This document shows, in pieces, positions 22,763 to 29,601 of a stretch of 29,601 nt of DNA. The stretch's first letter is position 1. Every line of letters starts with the position of its first letter. The stretch covers positions 2,380-31,980 of the forward strand of contig DIEW01000056.1 of the NCBI GenBank assembly GCA_002418825.1. The letters are read 5' to 3'. Source of the stretch: Syntrophaceae bacterium UBA5764. Lineage in GTDB: Bacteria > Desulfobacterota > Syntrophia > Syntrophales > Smithellaceae. The position numbers were made by a program, and so were the translations under genes. The notes under the pieces are model-generated. The model searched no databases. It was not told the origin of the DNA and saw only the letters and a program-made list of their open reading frames with translations.

Positions 22763-23773
22763 TTAAAAAATTCCTTCCAATACCGCGCCGCAGTTGATGC
22801 ATTGATTTCCTGACAGATTGATTTTCAATATTTTAAAGCCGTAGCGTTCGATTAAAAGTTTGTGACAATTGAAGCAATAAGTGTTTTCGCCTTTATCTCC
22901 CGGCACGTTGCCGCTGTAGACGTATTTCAAGCCGGCTTGTTTTCCTATTTCCACCGCTTTGTGCAATGAGGAAACAGGTGTAACCGGCAAATCGCGTTTT
23001 TTAAATAGCGGATGAAAACGGCTGATGTGCCATGGTGTTTCCGTGCCCAGTGAAACGATAAATTCCGCGATGTCTTTTAACTCTTCTTCGCTGTCGTTTA
23101 GCGTGGGAATGAGCAGCGTGGTAATTTCTATCCAAATACCCAATGCCTTCATTTTTTTAAAGCTATCCAAAACAGGCGCAAGCTTTGCGCCGCATTGGTT
23201 TTTATAAAATTCATTGCGGAAGGATTTCAAATCAACATTAGCGGCGGAGAGATACGGCGCGGCCATTTCAATCATCTCTGGAGTCATAAAGCCGTTGGTG
23301 ACAAACACGTTTTTAATATCATGCTCGCGGGCAATCTTGGCAGTATCGTATGCCAGTTCAAAATAGACGGTTGGTTCAGTATAAGTATAAGCGATTGTTT
23401 TGCAGCCGCTTTTTTTTGCTTGCCGGATAATGCTTTCAGGAGCAACTTCATCGCCTACTATCATGCGCATGGCGCGCGGCATTTGTGATATTTCATGATT
23501 CTGGCAAAAAGCGCACGCAAAATTGCATCCCGCCGTGGCGATAGAATAAGAAAGAGATCCGGGCATAATATGAAAGAAAGGTTTTTTTTCGATGGGATCA
23601 ATGTTTTCCGCCACCAGTGTTCCGTAAACCAGGGAATAAAGGACACCGTCTCTGTTTTCTCTGACACCGCAGATGCCTCTTCTATCAGGCTTTATCCTGC
23701 AACGGTGCGCGCACAAATTACAGCGTACACTCTTATTGTCTTGCTTTTCATAGAGAAGCGCTTCTCGAATCAT
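22763..23773 (-). CDS. amrS: AmmeMemoRadiSam-system radical SAM enzyme AmrS (PflA-like)
   Basis: 336 residues. The N-terminal Cys cluster is RCNLCAHRCRIKPDRRGICG (18-36). The radical SAM motif CNFACAFC (Cys 83, 87, 90) binds the 4Fe-4S cluster, and the C-terminal Cys pairs CFNC and CINC may bind a metal. The overall pattern, including YTYTEPTVYFEL and VDLKSFRNEFY, is that of the AmrS family, close to pyruvate-formate-lyase activases. The reaction is not established. The usual partner genes (AMMECR1, Memo) are not in the window. The ATG overlaps the stop of the upstream methyltransferase (ATGA). Confidence 0.88.
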   Translation of the reverse strand: MIREALLYEKQDNKSVRCNLCAHRCRIKPDRRGICGVRENRDGVLYSLVYGTLVAENIDPIEKKPFFHIMPGSLSYSIATAGCNFACAFCQNHEISQMPRAMRMIVGDEVAPESIIRQAKKSGCKTIAYTYTEPTVYFELAYDTAKIAREHDIKNVFVTNGFMTPEMIEMAAPYLSAANVDLKSFRNEFYKNQCGAKLAPVLDSFKKMKALGIWIEITTLLIPTLNDSEEELKDIAEFIVSLGTETPWHISRFHPLFKKRDLPVTPVSSLHKAVEIGKQAGLKYVYSGNVPGDKGENTYCFNCHKLLIERYGFKILKINLSGNQCINCGAVLEGIF

Positions 23774-24552
23774 TTCTGCATCTCTTGTACCATGTCCCGC
23801 GCGGTGCCGGGTGCTGCTCTTTGAGCTTTTCTATTCATATTAAATGATTCCATGAGGGGGGTTTGAACGGTCTGAAAAGTGTATTTAACCGGAACAACAA
23901 GACCGGTGAAAGCGCCCAAAGGATTGTTTTCCAGCGGCAGCATTTCCTCCAACTCTTCAAAAAAGCTGTATACAAAGGCGGGGAAATAAAGGACACTGCC
24001 CCATTTTATTTTAGTATTACCGATTGTACCTTCCACCATGCACTTGATTTCATTTAAACGGAAAAAGCGTATTTCCTGGGAAAGAGGTAACCCGAAAAGT
24101 TCTTTGAGTCTTTGTTTTGTTCCCGCCAGGGTTAGATTGTTTAAAAAACCGATAAATACACGGCCGCGGCATACACGGATCGCCTCGCTGAGGACTTTTT
24201 TGGGATTTTTCGCTGTTTCTAGAACATTAATTAAAGTTACAATATCAAATTCATTATCGGAAAAGGGTAGATCATCAGCTTTGCCCGTAACTATCTCGGT
24301 GTCGGCCCCTAATTTATTTTTAACCTTTTGTAGTATTTGTGCGGAAGGGTTAATGCCGGTTACCGAACACCATTTTTCCTTGAAAATTTGTAAATGGTCG
24401 CCCGTATCGCAGTTTACATCCAATATCCTTTCCCCGGAGCACGGGGCCACTAAATATAATATTAATTCTTTCTGACGGGAAAAGATGTACTGCCCGAAAG
24501 CCGATTTCAGGTTTTTCCTGGGTAAATTAGCCGTATTTTGGTCAAAGACCAT
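23770..24552 (-). CDS. class I SAM-dependent methyltransferase
   Basis: 260 residues with motif I as GERILDVNCDTGDHLQIF (about 40-57), an unusual variant with Asn and Asp in place of the common GxGxG glycines. It is followed by DDLPFSDNEFDIVTLINVLE and the helix ENPKKVL-type region (here AKNPKKVLSEAIRVC), typical of the UbiE/Methyltransf_11 group. The substrate is unknown. AGGAGG lies 10 bases before the ATG. It overlaps amrS by 4 bases, so the two are co-expressed. Confidence 0.8.
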   Translation of the reverse strand: MVFDQNTANLPRKNLKSAFGQYIFSRQKELILYLVAPCSGERILDVNCDTGDHLQIFKEKWCSVTGINPSAQILQKVKNKLGADTEIVTGKADDLPFSDNEFDIVTLINVLETAKNPKKVLSEAIRVCRGRVFIGFLNNLTLAGTKQRLKELFGLPLSQEIRFFRLNEIKCMVEGTIGNTKIKWGSVLYFPAFVYSFFEELEEMLPLENNPLGAFTGLVVPVKYTFQTVQTPLMESFNMNRKAQRAAPGTARDMVQEMQK

Positions 24553-24614
24553 GAATGATTTTCCTCCTGAAAATTGAACGAAAAATCATATAAACTTAGG
24601 GCAATACATATCAA

Positions 24615-24620
24615 ATTATA
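24615..24620 (-). promoter_or_regulatory. possible -10 box for the methyltransferase-amrS pair
   Basis: A perfect TATAAT on the minus strand, 62 bases before the ATG, in an AT-rich gap after moaA. The -35 region is poor. Confidence 0.35.
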
Positions 24621-24662
24621 CTAATTTTTTAAAGAAAATGTAATGCAGGATATCTGTGTTTA

Positions 24663-25655
24663 TTAGCCGCCGATGGCGGACATATTGCGCTGACATTTTC
24701 TCAAATTTTCAGATCCACAAATTATATCATGCTGTTTTGGTTTCAGCGCTATCACTTCGTTTATCGCGTTTTGCAACTCGGTATCGCTGCAATTTCCCCT
24801 GAGCAATTTTTTTAAATCAAATTCTTCTTCTCTGAGCAAACATGAACGGAGCTTACCGTCTGCCGTTAGGCGCAAACGGTTGCACGTGGCGCAAAAATGG
24901 CCGCTTAACGGACTGATAAACCCAATTTCACCCTGTCCCCCACGAATTTTAAATACTTGGGCCGGACCATCTGCCTTATTTTTTTCATTTTCTATATTTT
25001 CCAGTACGTATTTGGTGGAAATTTTATTCATAATATAATCAACGGACAAATAATTTTCCGCGTGGAATTTCTGCGCCTGCCCGATAGGCATCAGCTCAAT
25101 AAAACGTATCTGAAAAGGCTTATCAAAAGCCATTTTTGCAAAATCCAGAATTTCATTATCATTAAAACCGTTAATGGCAACGGTATTTATTTTGATCGGC
25201 GAAAATCCGACTTCGTCCGCTTTTGTTATGCCACGCAAAACGGCCTGCAAATTACCGCCACAGGTGACTTGAGCGTATTTTTCTTTGTCCAGCGAATCAA
25301 GACTGATATTTATACGGTGTATTCCCGCGCGAAAAATGTTTTCGGCAAATTCGTCTAGCAGAATACCGTTTGTCGTCAGGCCCATATCCTGAAGGCCTTT
25401 GATTTTGTTTAATGCAGAAATAAAATCAACAAAACCTTTTCTTACCAGCGGTTCGCCGCCGGTTACCCTGACTTTAATAAGTCCCATATTTATCGCCACA
25501 GAAACTATTCGGATAATTTCTTCGTATCGAAGGATGTCGTCATGACCCTGCAGGGAAATTCCTTGTTTCGGACGACAGTAGGTGCAGTGCAAATTGCATC
25601 TGTCGGTAATAGAAATACGCAAGTAGTTAATTTCTCTTTTAAAATTGTCACGCAT
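24663..25655 (-). CDS. moaA: GTP 3',8-cyclase (molybdenum cofactor synthesis)
   Basis: Radical SAM enzyme that, with MoaC, turns GTP into cyclic pyranopterin monophosphate. 330 residues. The N-terminal cluster Cys 20, 24, 27 sits in ITDRCNLHCTYCRP. Also seen are VRVTGGEPLVRKG and the second cluster CATCNRLRLTADGKLRSC (Cys 255, 258, 272). The protein ends with the Gly-Gly tail known to be needed for activity. Length and motifs are complete. It stands apart from other moa/moe genes here. Its presence implies molybdenum- or tungsten-dependent enzymes in the organism. Confidence 0.96.
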   Translation of the reverse strand: MRDNFKREINYLRISITDRCNLHCTYCRPKQGISLQGHDDILRYEEIIRIVSVAINMGLIKVRVTGGEPLVRKGFVDFISALNKIKGLQDMGLTTNGILLDEFAENIFRAGIHRINISLDSLDKEKYAQVTCGGNLQAVLRGITKADEVGFSPIKINTVAINGFNDNEILDFAKMAFDKPFQIRFIELMPIGQAQKFHAENYLSVDYIMNKISTKYVLENIENEKNKADGPAQVFKIRGGQGEIGFISPLSGHFCATCNRLRLTADGKLRSCLLREEEFDLKKLLRGNCSDTELQNAINEVIALKPKQHDIICGSENLRKCQRNMSAIGG

Positions 25656-25919
25656 AAAAATAAGTTAAAATCTCTTTTGTTCTGTGGACAAATAGCATAA
25701 TCGCTAAAACAATACAACTTACGAATATTGTGAAACGTGGCTTGATTTAATGTTTTTGCTCACGCCAACGGCCATTTCGTTTTTGTCTGGTATGGATAGC
25801 TTCAAAGTACGTTATCGGCGTGTTCTGAATGTTCTTGACAGGGAAAATATTCTTTATTAAACGAAAGCAGATTTAAATACGTCATTTTTGCAAAAGACAG
25901 GTAATAAATTGGGAAAAAT

Positions 25920-26393
25920 ATGAAAAAAATACCTATTACCCAGACGGGTTTCAATAAGTTAAAACGGGATTTGGAAGTATTGAAAAATGTATTCATCCCG
26001 GAAAATATACGGGATATTGAAGTGGCGCGCGCACATGGAGATATTTCCGAAAACGCAGAATACGCGGCGGCAAAAGAAAGGCAATCTTATCTGCACGGAA
26101 AATTGCAGGAGTTGGAAAATAATCTGGCTATGTCCGACGTTATCAGCTTAAAAGGACTGAGCAGCGATAAGATTGTATTTGGCTGTTTTGTAACGATTGC
26201 CGATACCGATGGTGGAGAAAAGATAAAATACCAGATGGTGGGTCCATTGGAATCAGATATTAATCAAAACAGAATATCCGTGACATCACCTATAGGCAAG
26301 GCGCTTATCGGCAAGGTTATCGGTGATGAAATCAGCGTGAAAACGCCCGGTGGCACAAGGAATTTTGAAATTATCGATATCTCCGTTGAATAA
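25920..26393 (+). CDS. greA: transcription elongation factor GreA
   Basis: 157 residues, the normal length. It binds the secondary channel of RNA polymerase and stimulates cleavage of backtracked RNA. The N-terminal coiled coil carries the acidic tip in HGDISENAEYAAAKERQ (about 40-56). The C-terminal globular part has the SPIGKALIGK signature. It is a single gene divergent from moaA. GGGA lies 6-9 bases before the ATG. A TTGACA at 25835-25840 may be the -35 of its promoter, but no matching -10 is clear. Confidence 0.95.
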   Translation: MKKIPITQTGFNKLKRDLEVLKNVFIPENIRDIEVARAHGDISENAEYAAAKERQSYLHGKLQELENNLAMSDVISLKGLSSDKIVFGCFVTIADTDGGEKIKYQMVGPLESDINQNRISVTSPIGKALIGKVIGDEISVKTPGGTRNFEIIDISVE

Positions 26394-26419
26394 AATCAAA
26401 AATTTTTTATGTTGATTTT
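26392..26419. terminator. AT-rich hairpin between convergent greA and acyl-CoA synthetase genes
   Basis: AAAATCAA (26392-26399) and TTGATTTT (26412-26419) are perfect 8-bp complements around a 12-base AT-rich loop, starting at the greA stop codon. It could act in both directions. The stem is AT-rich and no long T run follows outside it. Confidence 0.35.
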
Positions 26420-26439
26420 GGAAGAGATGCAAAAAATAC

Positions 26440-28530
26440 CTAATCCAGAATGATGGTCGCGTCTACGGCGCAAGGTCCAGATGACGAAATGATCACGGGG
26501 TTGATATCGATTTCCTTAATCTGTGGATGTGAAAAGCCAATCGTGCCTAAAGCGATAAGAAATTCGGAAAATTTGTCTTTGTCCACCGGAGGGCTGTTGC
26601 GGAACCCCTCCAACAGTTTTTTTGCCGGGAAGCGCTCCATAAGGTGCAGAGCGTCCGCTTTTGTCATTGGGGCGACCGCAAAGACGGATTGAGAGAAAAT
26701 TTCCGCCATGAACCCTCCCACCCCCATCATTACCGCGGGTCCAAAATGAGGGTCTTGGAGCATTCCCAAAATAATTTCCGCTTTTCCCTCTATTTGTTTT
26801 TGCAGCAAAACAAAGCCGTTTTGATTCATTAACGACATCAAATGTGTGAAGGTAATCTCCGCAACATTATTGTCGGTAATATTCAGGCGCACAAGCCCTT
26901 TTTCTGTCTTGTGGACTGTTCCCGTCAAGATTCCTTTCATCACCAAAGGATAACCTAGTTTATGTGCGGCTAACATACATTCTTCAAGTGTTTTAGCGGT
27001 TTTTTCCTCGACGACGGGAATCCCGTATGCTTGCAAGATTTTTTTGGAAGTATGTTCATCGAGCGGACCATGAGCTGTTTTGATAACTTTAAGCGTATCA
27101 TCAGGTACCATCTCGCGTGAAGCAGCTTCTACTTTAACGGCAGAAAATTCATACCTTTCTTTCTGGTGAATTACAGCGGAAAGGCATTCTACCGCACGTT
27201 CCAGCTCCTGAAACAGGGGCACACCGTGTTCACGAGCCTGCGTCTGTGCTTCAAAAGCCGCGTCCCGCAGGCCGAAGAGCCAAATAAAGATAGGTTTACC
27301 TGAAATACTGGATTTTTTTGCGATTTCCGCCATGTCGAAAAGCACAGTTGCATTTCCCGCAAAGCCGCAAAGCAGGATTGCGTCAACCCCTGTATCGGAA
27401 AGCAGAGCGTTCAGCGCATTTTTGTAAACATCTATTCCTTTACCCATGCTGGCTTCTATTGCCGGCCAGATGTCTACGGGGTTGTTTACCGGCATCCAAT
27501 TGGGAAAAATCTTTTCCAGAGATTTTATTGTTGACGGGCCGAATTTCGCCAAGGACAATTTGTATTGTTCGACAAAATCTGTAGCCATAATTCCCGCCCC
27601 GCCGCTTGACGTCAATATTGCGACTTGCCCGTGACCGTCAGGCCGTCTTGGATGAACAGCGAGACACCGGCAAAGGTCCACCATTTGTTTGAAATCGTGC
27701 GCTTCAGTGACGCCGGCTTGAGACAGGGCTCCTTCGATTATGCGGTTGTTACCGGCCAGGGCTGCCGTGTGACTTATGGCGGCTTGCGCACCACTGGCGC
27801 TTTTTCCCCCTTTTAAAACAACAATTGGTTTGGAGCTTTTGCGGCATAAACCGACAAAACGACGGCCATCGACAATTGATTCCAGATACAGACCGATTAC
27901 TTTTGTTTGTGCATCCTGCTCCATGTATTCAATCAGGTCGCATTCATCGACATCTATCTTGTTTCCCACGGAGCATACTTTATTGATGCCCGTTATGCGG
28001 TTACTGACGATATCCATAAGAAAACCACCGGAAAGCATCCCGCTTTGCACGATGAGCGAAACATGGCCGGGTATAAGACCGTCTTTGATCGCTTCCGGCG
28101 CCATAAAGGAAAAAACGTGGCCTTTCACGCCGTCGACCAGCCCCATGCAGTTTGGGCCCCACAGACGAATGCCGGTTTTTTGTTTGATTTCTAGAAGCTT
28201 GTTTTGCAGTTCCACGCCTTCGGCACCTATTTCCGCAAAACCCGCCGATTCGATAATGACTCCGGGAATATTTTTGGCGGCGCAATCCGATACCGCCCGC
28301 GGCACTTCTCTGGCGGGAACAAAAATGATCGCCGCATCTACACTCCCCGGTATTTCTTGCGTCGAGGGATAACATGGCAGGCCTTCCATGGTTTTATATT
28401 TTGGGTTTACAGGGTAAATATTGCCTTTGAAAGTATTGATCAGATTTTTGAGTATGAAGTTTCCGCCCTTAAACGGGTTAGACGATGCACCAATGACAGC
28501 TACACTTTTAGGTGAAAAGAAAAATTCCAT
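26440..28530 (-). CDS. acyl-CoA/acetyl-CoA synthetase, ADP-forming type (fused alpha and beta parts)
   Basis: Interconverts an acyl-CoA, ADP and phosphate with the free acid, CoA and ATP, and so can make ATP from fermentation-type acyl-CoA. 696 residues. CoA-binding domain (about 6-130, VAVIGASSNPFKGG, LWGPNCMG). Two succinyl-CoA-ligase-like domains (about 145-470) with the phosphorylated His254 in SHTAALAGNN. A C-terminal ATP-grasp domain (about 480-696, KKILQAYGIPVVEEKTAK, GYPLVMK, DPHFGPAVMMGVGG, EIDINPV). The fused alpha-beta order and complete motifs suggest an active enzyme. The acyl substrate is not readable. GGGA precedes the ATG. It is a single gene on the minus strand, following the atp terminator. 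Confidence 0.92.
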   Translation of the reverse strand: MEFFFSPKSVAVIGASSNPFKGGNFILKNLINTFKGNIYPVNPKYKTMEGLPCYPSTQEIPGSVDAAIIFVPAREVPRAVSDCAAKNIPGVIIESAGFAEIGAEGVELQNKLLEIKQKTGIRLWGPNCMGLVDGVKGHVFSFMAPEAIKDGLIPGHVSLIVQSGMLSGGFLMDIVSNRITGINKVCSVGNKIDVDECDLIEYMEQDAQTKVIGLYLESIVDGRRFVGLCRKSSKPIVVLKGGKSASGAQAAISHTAALAGNNRIIEGALSQAGVTEAHDFKQMVDLCRCLAVHPRRPDGHGQVAILTSSGGAGIMATDFVEQYKLSLAKFGPSTIKSLEKIFPNWMPVNNPVDIWPAIEASMGKGIDVYKNALNALLSDTGVDAILLCGFAGNATVLFDMAEIAKKSSISGKPIFIWLFGLRDAAFEAQTQAREHGVPLFQELERAVECLSAVIHQKERYEFSAVKVEAASREMVPDDTLKVIKTAHGPLDEHTSKKILQAYGIPVVEEKTAKTLEECMLAAHKLGYPLVMKGILTGTVHKTEKGLVRLNITDNNVAEITFTHLMSLMNQNGFVLLQKQIEGKAEIILGMLQDPHFGPAVMMGVGGFMAEIFSQSVFAVAPMTKADALHLMERFPAKKLLEGFRNSPPVDKDKFSEFLIALGTIGFSHPQIKEIDINPVIISSSGPCAVDATIILD

Positions 28531-28580
28531 TAAAAAAATATCCCAAAATAAAGCAGTGGTTTACGTGCAAATAAACGTGT

Positions 28581-28615
28581 AAAAAACAAAGCAGCACATA
28601 CCTTGTACGTGCTGC
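28581..28615 (-). terminator. intrinsic terminator of the ATP synthase operon
   Basis: On the minus strand GCAGCACGTAC (28605-28615) pairs with GTATGTGCTGC (28591-28601) over 11 bp, with one G-U pair, around a 3-base loop. It is followed by TTTGTTTTTT. It lies 52 bases past the atpC stop codon. Confidence 0.9.
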
Positions 28616-28666
28616 CTTATCTTAACATATTCTTTTTAAACTGGTTTGTTTATCAAAAAAATTACT

Positions 28667-29083
28667 TTACTTAATCGATTCTTTTTCCGCAACACTTATG
28701 CGAGCGATAGCTCGCATCAACGCAGCACGAACCTTTTCGTATTCTTCATTATCTCTGGCAATTTTGGCCAGCCGGGTTTCAGCATTATCCCTTGCTCTTC
28801 TTGCTCTGGTTAAATCAATCTGGTCGGACCTTTCCGCTGTTTCGATCAATATAGTAACTTTATTGGCGGTAACTTCAGCGTAGCCGGTATTAACAGCGTA
28901 ATTAACTTTTTTATTATTTCGGGTGAAACTCATCTGGCCGATATCCACGGAGCTTAAAAGCGTCTCATGACCGCGCAACACGCCGAATTCACCTTCCGTG
29001 CCGGGGACGGTGACCTCTTCTACATTGCCTGAAAAAACCATTTTTTCCGGTGATACAATTTCCAGCATTAATTCATCCGCCAT
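28667..29083 (-). CDS. atpC: F1F0 ATP synthase epsilon subunit
   Basis: 138 residues. It has an N-terminal beta-sandwich (LMLEIVSPEKMVFSGNVEEV, PGTEGEFGVLRGHETLL) and a C-terminal helical hairpin (about 88-138, LTRARRARDNAETRLAKI). It links the central stalk gamma subunit to the c-ring and can inhibit ATP hydrolysis. GGAGGA lies just upstream of the ATG. It is the last gene of the atp operon, 24 bases after atpD, and is followed by a strong terminator. Confidence 0.96.
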   Translation of the reverse strand: MADELMLEIVSPEKMVFSGNVEEVTVPGTEGEFGVLRGHETLLSSVDIGQMSFTRNNKKVNYAVNTGYAEVTANKVTILIETAERSDQIDLTRARRARDNAETRLAKIARDNEEYEKVRAALMRAIARISVAEKESIK

Positions 29084-29107
29084 TTGATCTCCTCCAAATT
29101 AAAAAAA

Positions 29108-29601
29108 CTACTGGCTGATTTTTTTGGCTTTTTCCACGGCTTCTTCAATTCCGCCGACCATCCAGAAAGCCTGTTCGGGCAAATCGTCGTGTTTGCCTTC
29201 CAAAATTTCTTTAAAACCGCGTACTGTATCGGCAACCGAAACGAATTTTCCTTCCGTTCCGGTAAATTGTGCGGCGACAAAGAAGGGCTGAGACAAAAAT
29301 CTCTGGATTTTTCTCGCGCGGCTCACGGTGAGTTTATCCGCTTCGGACAACTCATCCATGCCCAAGATGGCGATGATATCCTGTAAGTCTTTATATTTCT
29401 GCAGTGTAACCTGCACTTGGCGCGCCACCTGATAATGCTCTTCGCCCAGCACCAGCGGGTCCAGAATACGAGAAGTTGAATCCAGCGGATCCACGGCGGG
29501 GTAGATACCCAGCTCGGCAATAGGACGCGATAAGACGACCGTTCCGTCCAAATGCGCGAATGTTGTTGCCGGCGCGGGATCGGTCAAGTCGTCGGCGGGA
29601 A
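29108..29601 (-). CDS. atpD: F1F0 ATP synthase beta subunit, 5' end cut off by the window edge
   Basis: Catalytic subunit of the F1 head. About 164 C-terminal residues are present, reading in from PADDLTDPAPATTFAHLD, then LSRPIAELGIYPAVDPLDSTSR, GEEHYQVARQVQ, LQDIIAILGMDELSEADK and RKIQRFLSQPFFVAAQFTG. These are hallmark F-type beta motifs. The Walker A region lies beyond the window. The reading frame is open to the edge. Confidence 0.97.
   Translation of the reverse strand, partial: PADDLTDPAPATTFAHLDGTVVLSRPIAELGIYPAVDPLDSTSRILDPLVLGEEHYQVARQVQVTLQKYKDLQDIIAILGMDELSEADKLTVSRARKIQRFLSQPFFVAAQFTGTEGKFVSVADTVRGFKEILEGKHDDLPEQAFWMVGGIEEAVEKAKKISQ

Noticed and set aside
25835..25860. Full promoter for greA based on TTGACA at 25835
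   Set aside because: The only -10-like sequence at 17-base spacing (TAAACG) matches 3 of 6 positions; TATTAA is at 14 bases. I kept only a mention of the -35.
25802..25996. Minus-strand open frame of 64 codons across the greA start
   Set aside because: It overlaps the N-terminus of greA and resembles no known protein; it is probably a chance frame in AT-rich DNA.

Overview
The window looks like chromosome of a Gram-negative, probably anaerobic bacterium. The gene set (Tat and PBP1A envelope genes, an outer-membrane beta-barrel protein, GatCAB, an ADP-forming acyl-CoA synthetase, AmrS, HD-GYP signalling and a likely selenoprotein) fits a deltaproteobacterial (Desulfobacterota, for example Syntrophales-like) genome. 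That placement is inference from gene content; no rRNA or other decisive marker is present. I saw no tRNA, rRNA, insertion sequence, phage gene or CRISPR array.

Left part (1-4700, minus strand). The 5' two thirds of ilvB (acetolactate synthase) sits behind a complete transcription-attenuation leader: a consensus promoter, a 35-codon leader peptide packed with Leu/Ile/Val codons, and three mutually exclusive hairpins ending in an intrinsic terminator. Upstream lies a tatB-tatC-PBP1A operon with its own near-consensus promoter.

Middle left (4750-11490, plus strand). The first gene, at 4805-5149, has an in-frame TGA at codon 11, exactly where ArsC/Spx-family proteins carry the catalytic Cys. 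It is followed by a hairpin of bacterial SECIS type, so I read it as a 114-residue selenoprotein. Then come a histone-deacetylase-like amidohydrolase, gatC-gatA-gatB (tRNA amidotransferase), mtnA, a HAD phosphatase and a small membrane protein, mostly overlapping or closely packed.

Centre (11500-17605, minus strand). This is an smc-ftsY-PPP phosphatase-ftcD series: chromosome segregation and protein targeting, then a phosphatase and a folate-linked formiminotransferase. A perfect hairpin encloses the ftsY stop codon. Upstream of smc, a gap of about 460 bases holds two near-identical 19-bp palindromic operator-like sites, then a forward promoter and a leader hairpin.

Right centre (18064-22709, plus strand). 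A four-gene signalling unit: a DUF2490-type outer-membrane protein, a histidine kinase with a periplasmic solute-binding sensor domain, a stand-alone receiver, and a receiver-PAS-PAS-HD-GYP protein predicted to degrade cyclic di-GMP.

Right end (22763-29601). Minus strand: a methyltransferase-amrS pair, moaA, an ADP-forming acyl-CoA synthetase, and the end of the ATP synthase operon (atpD partial, atpC) closed by a strong terminator. greA alone lies on the plus strand. The most notable items are the selenocysteine ArsC-like gene and the ilv attenuator with its unannotated leader peptide.
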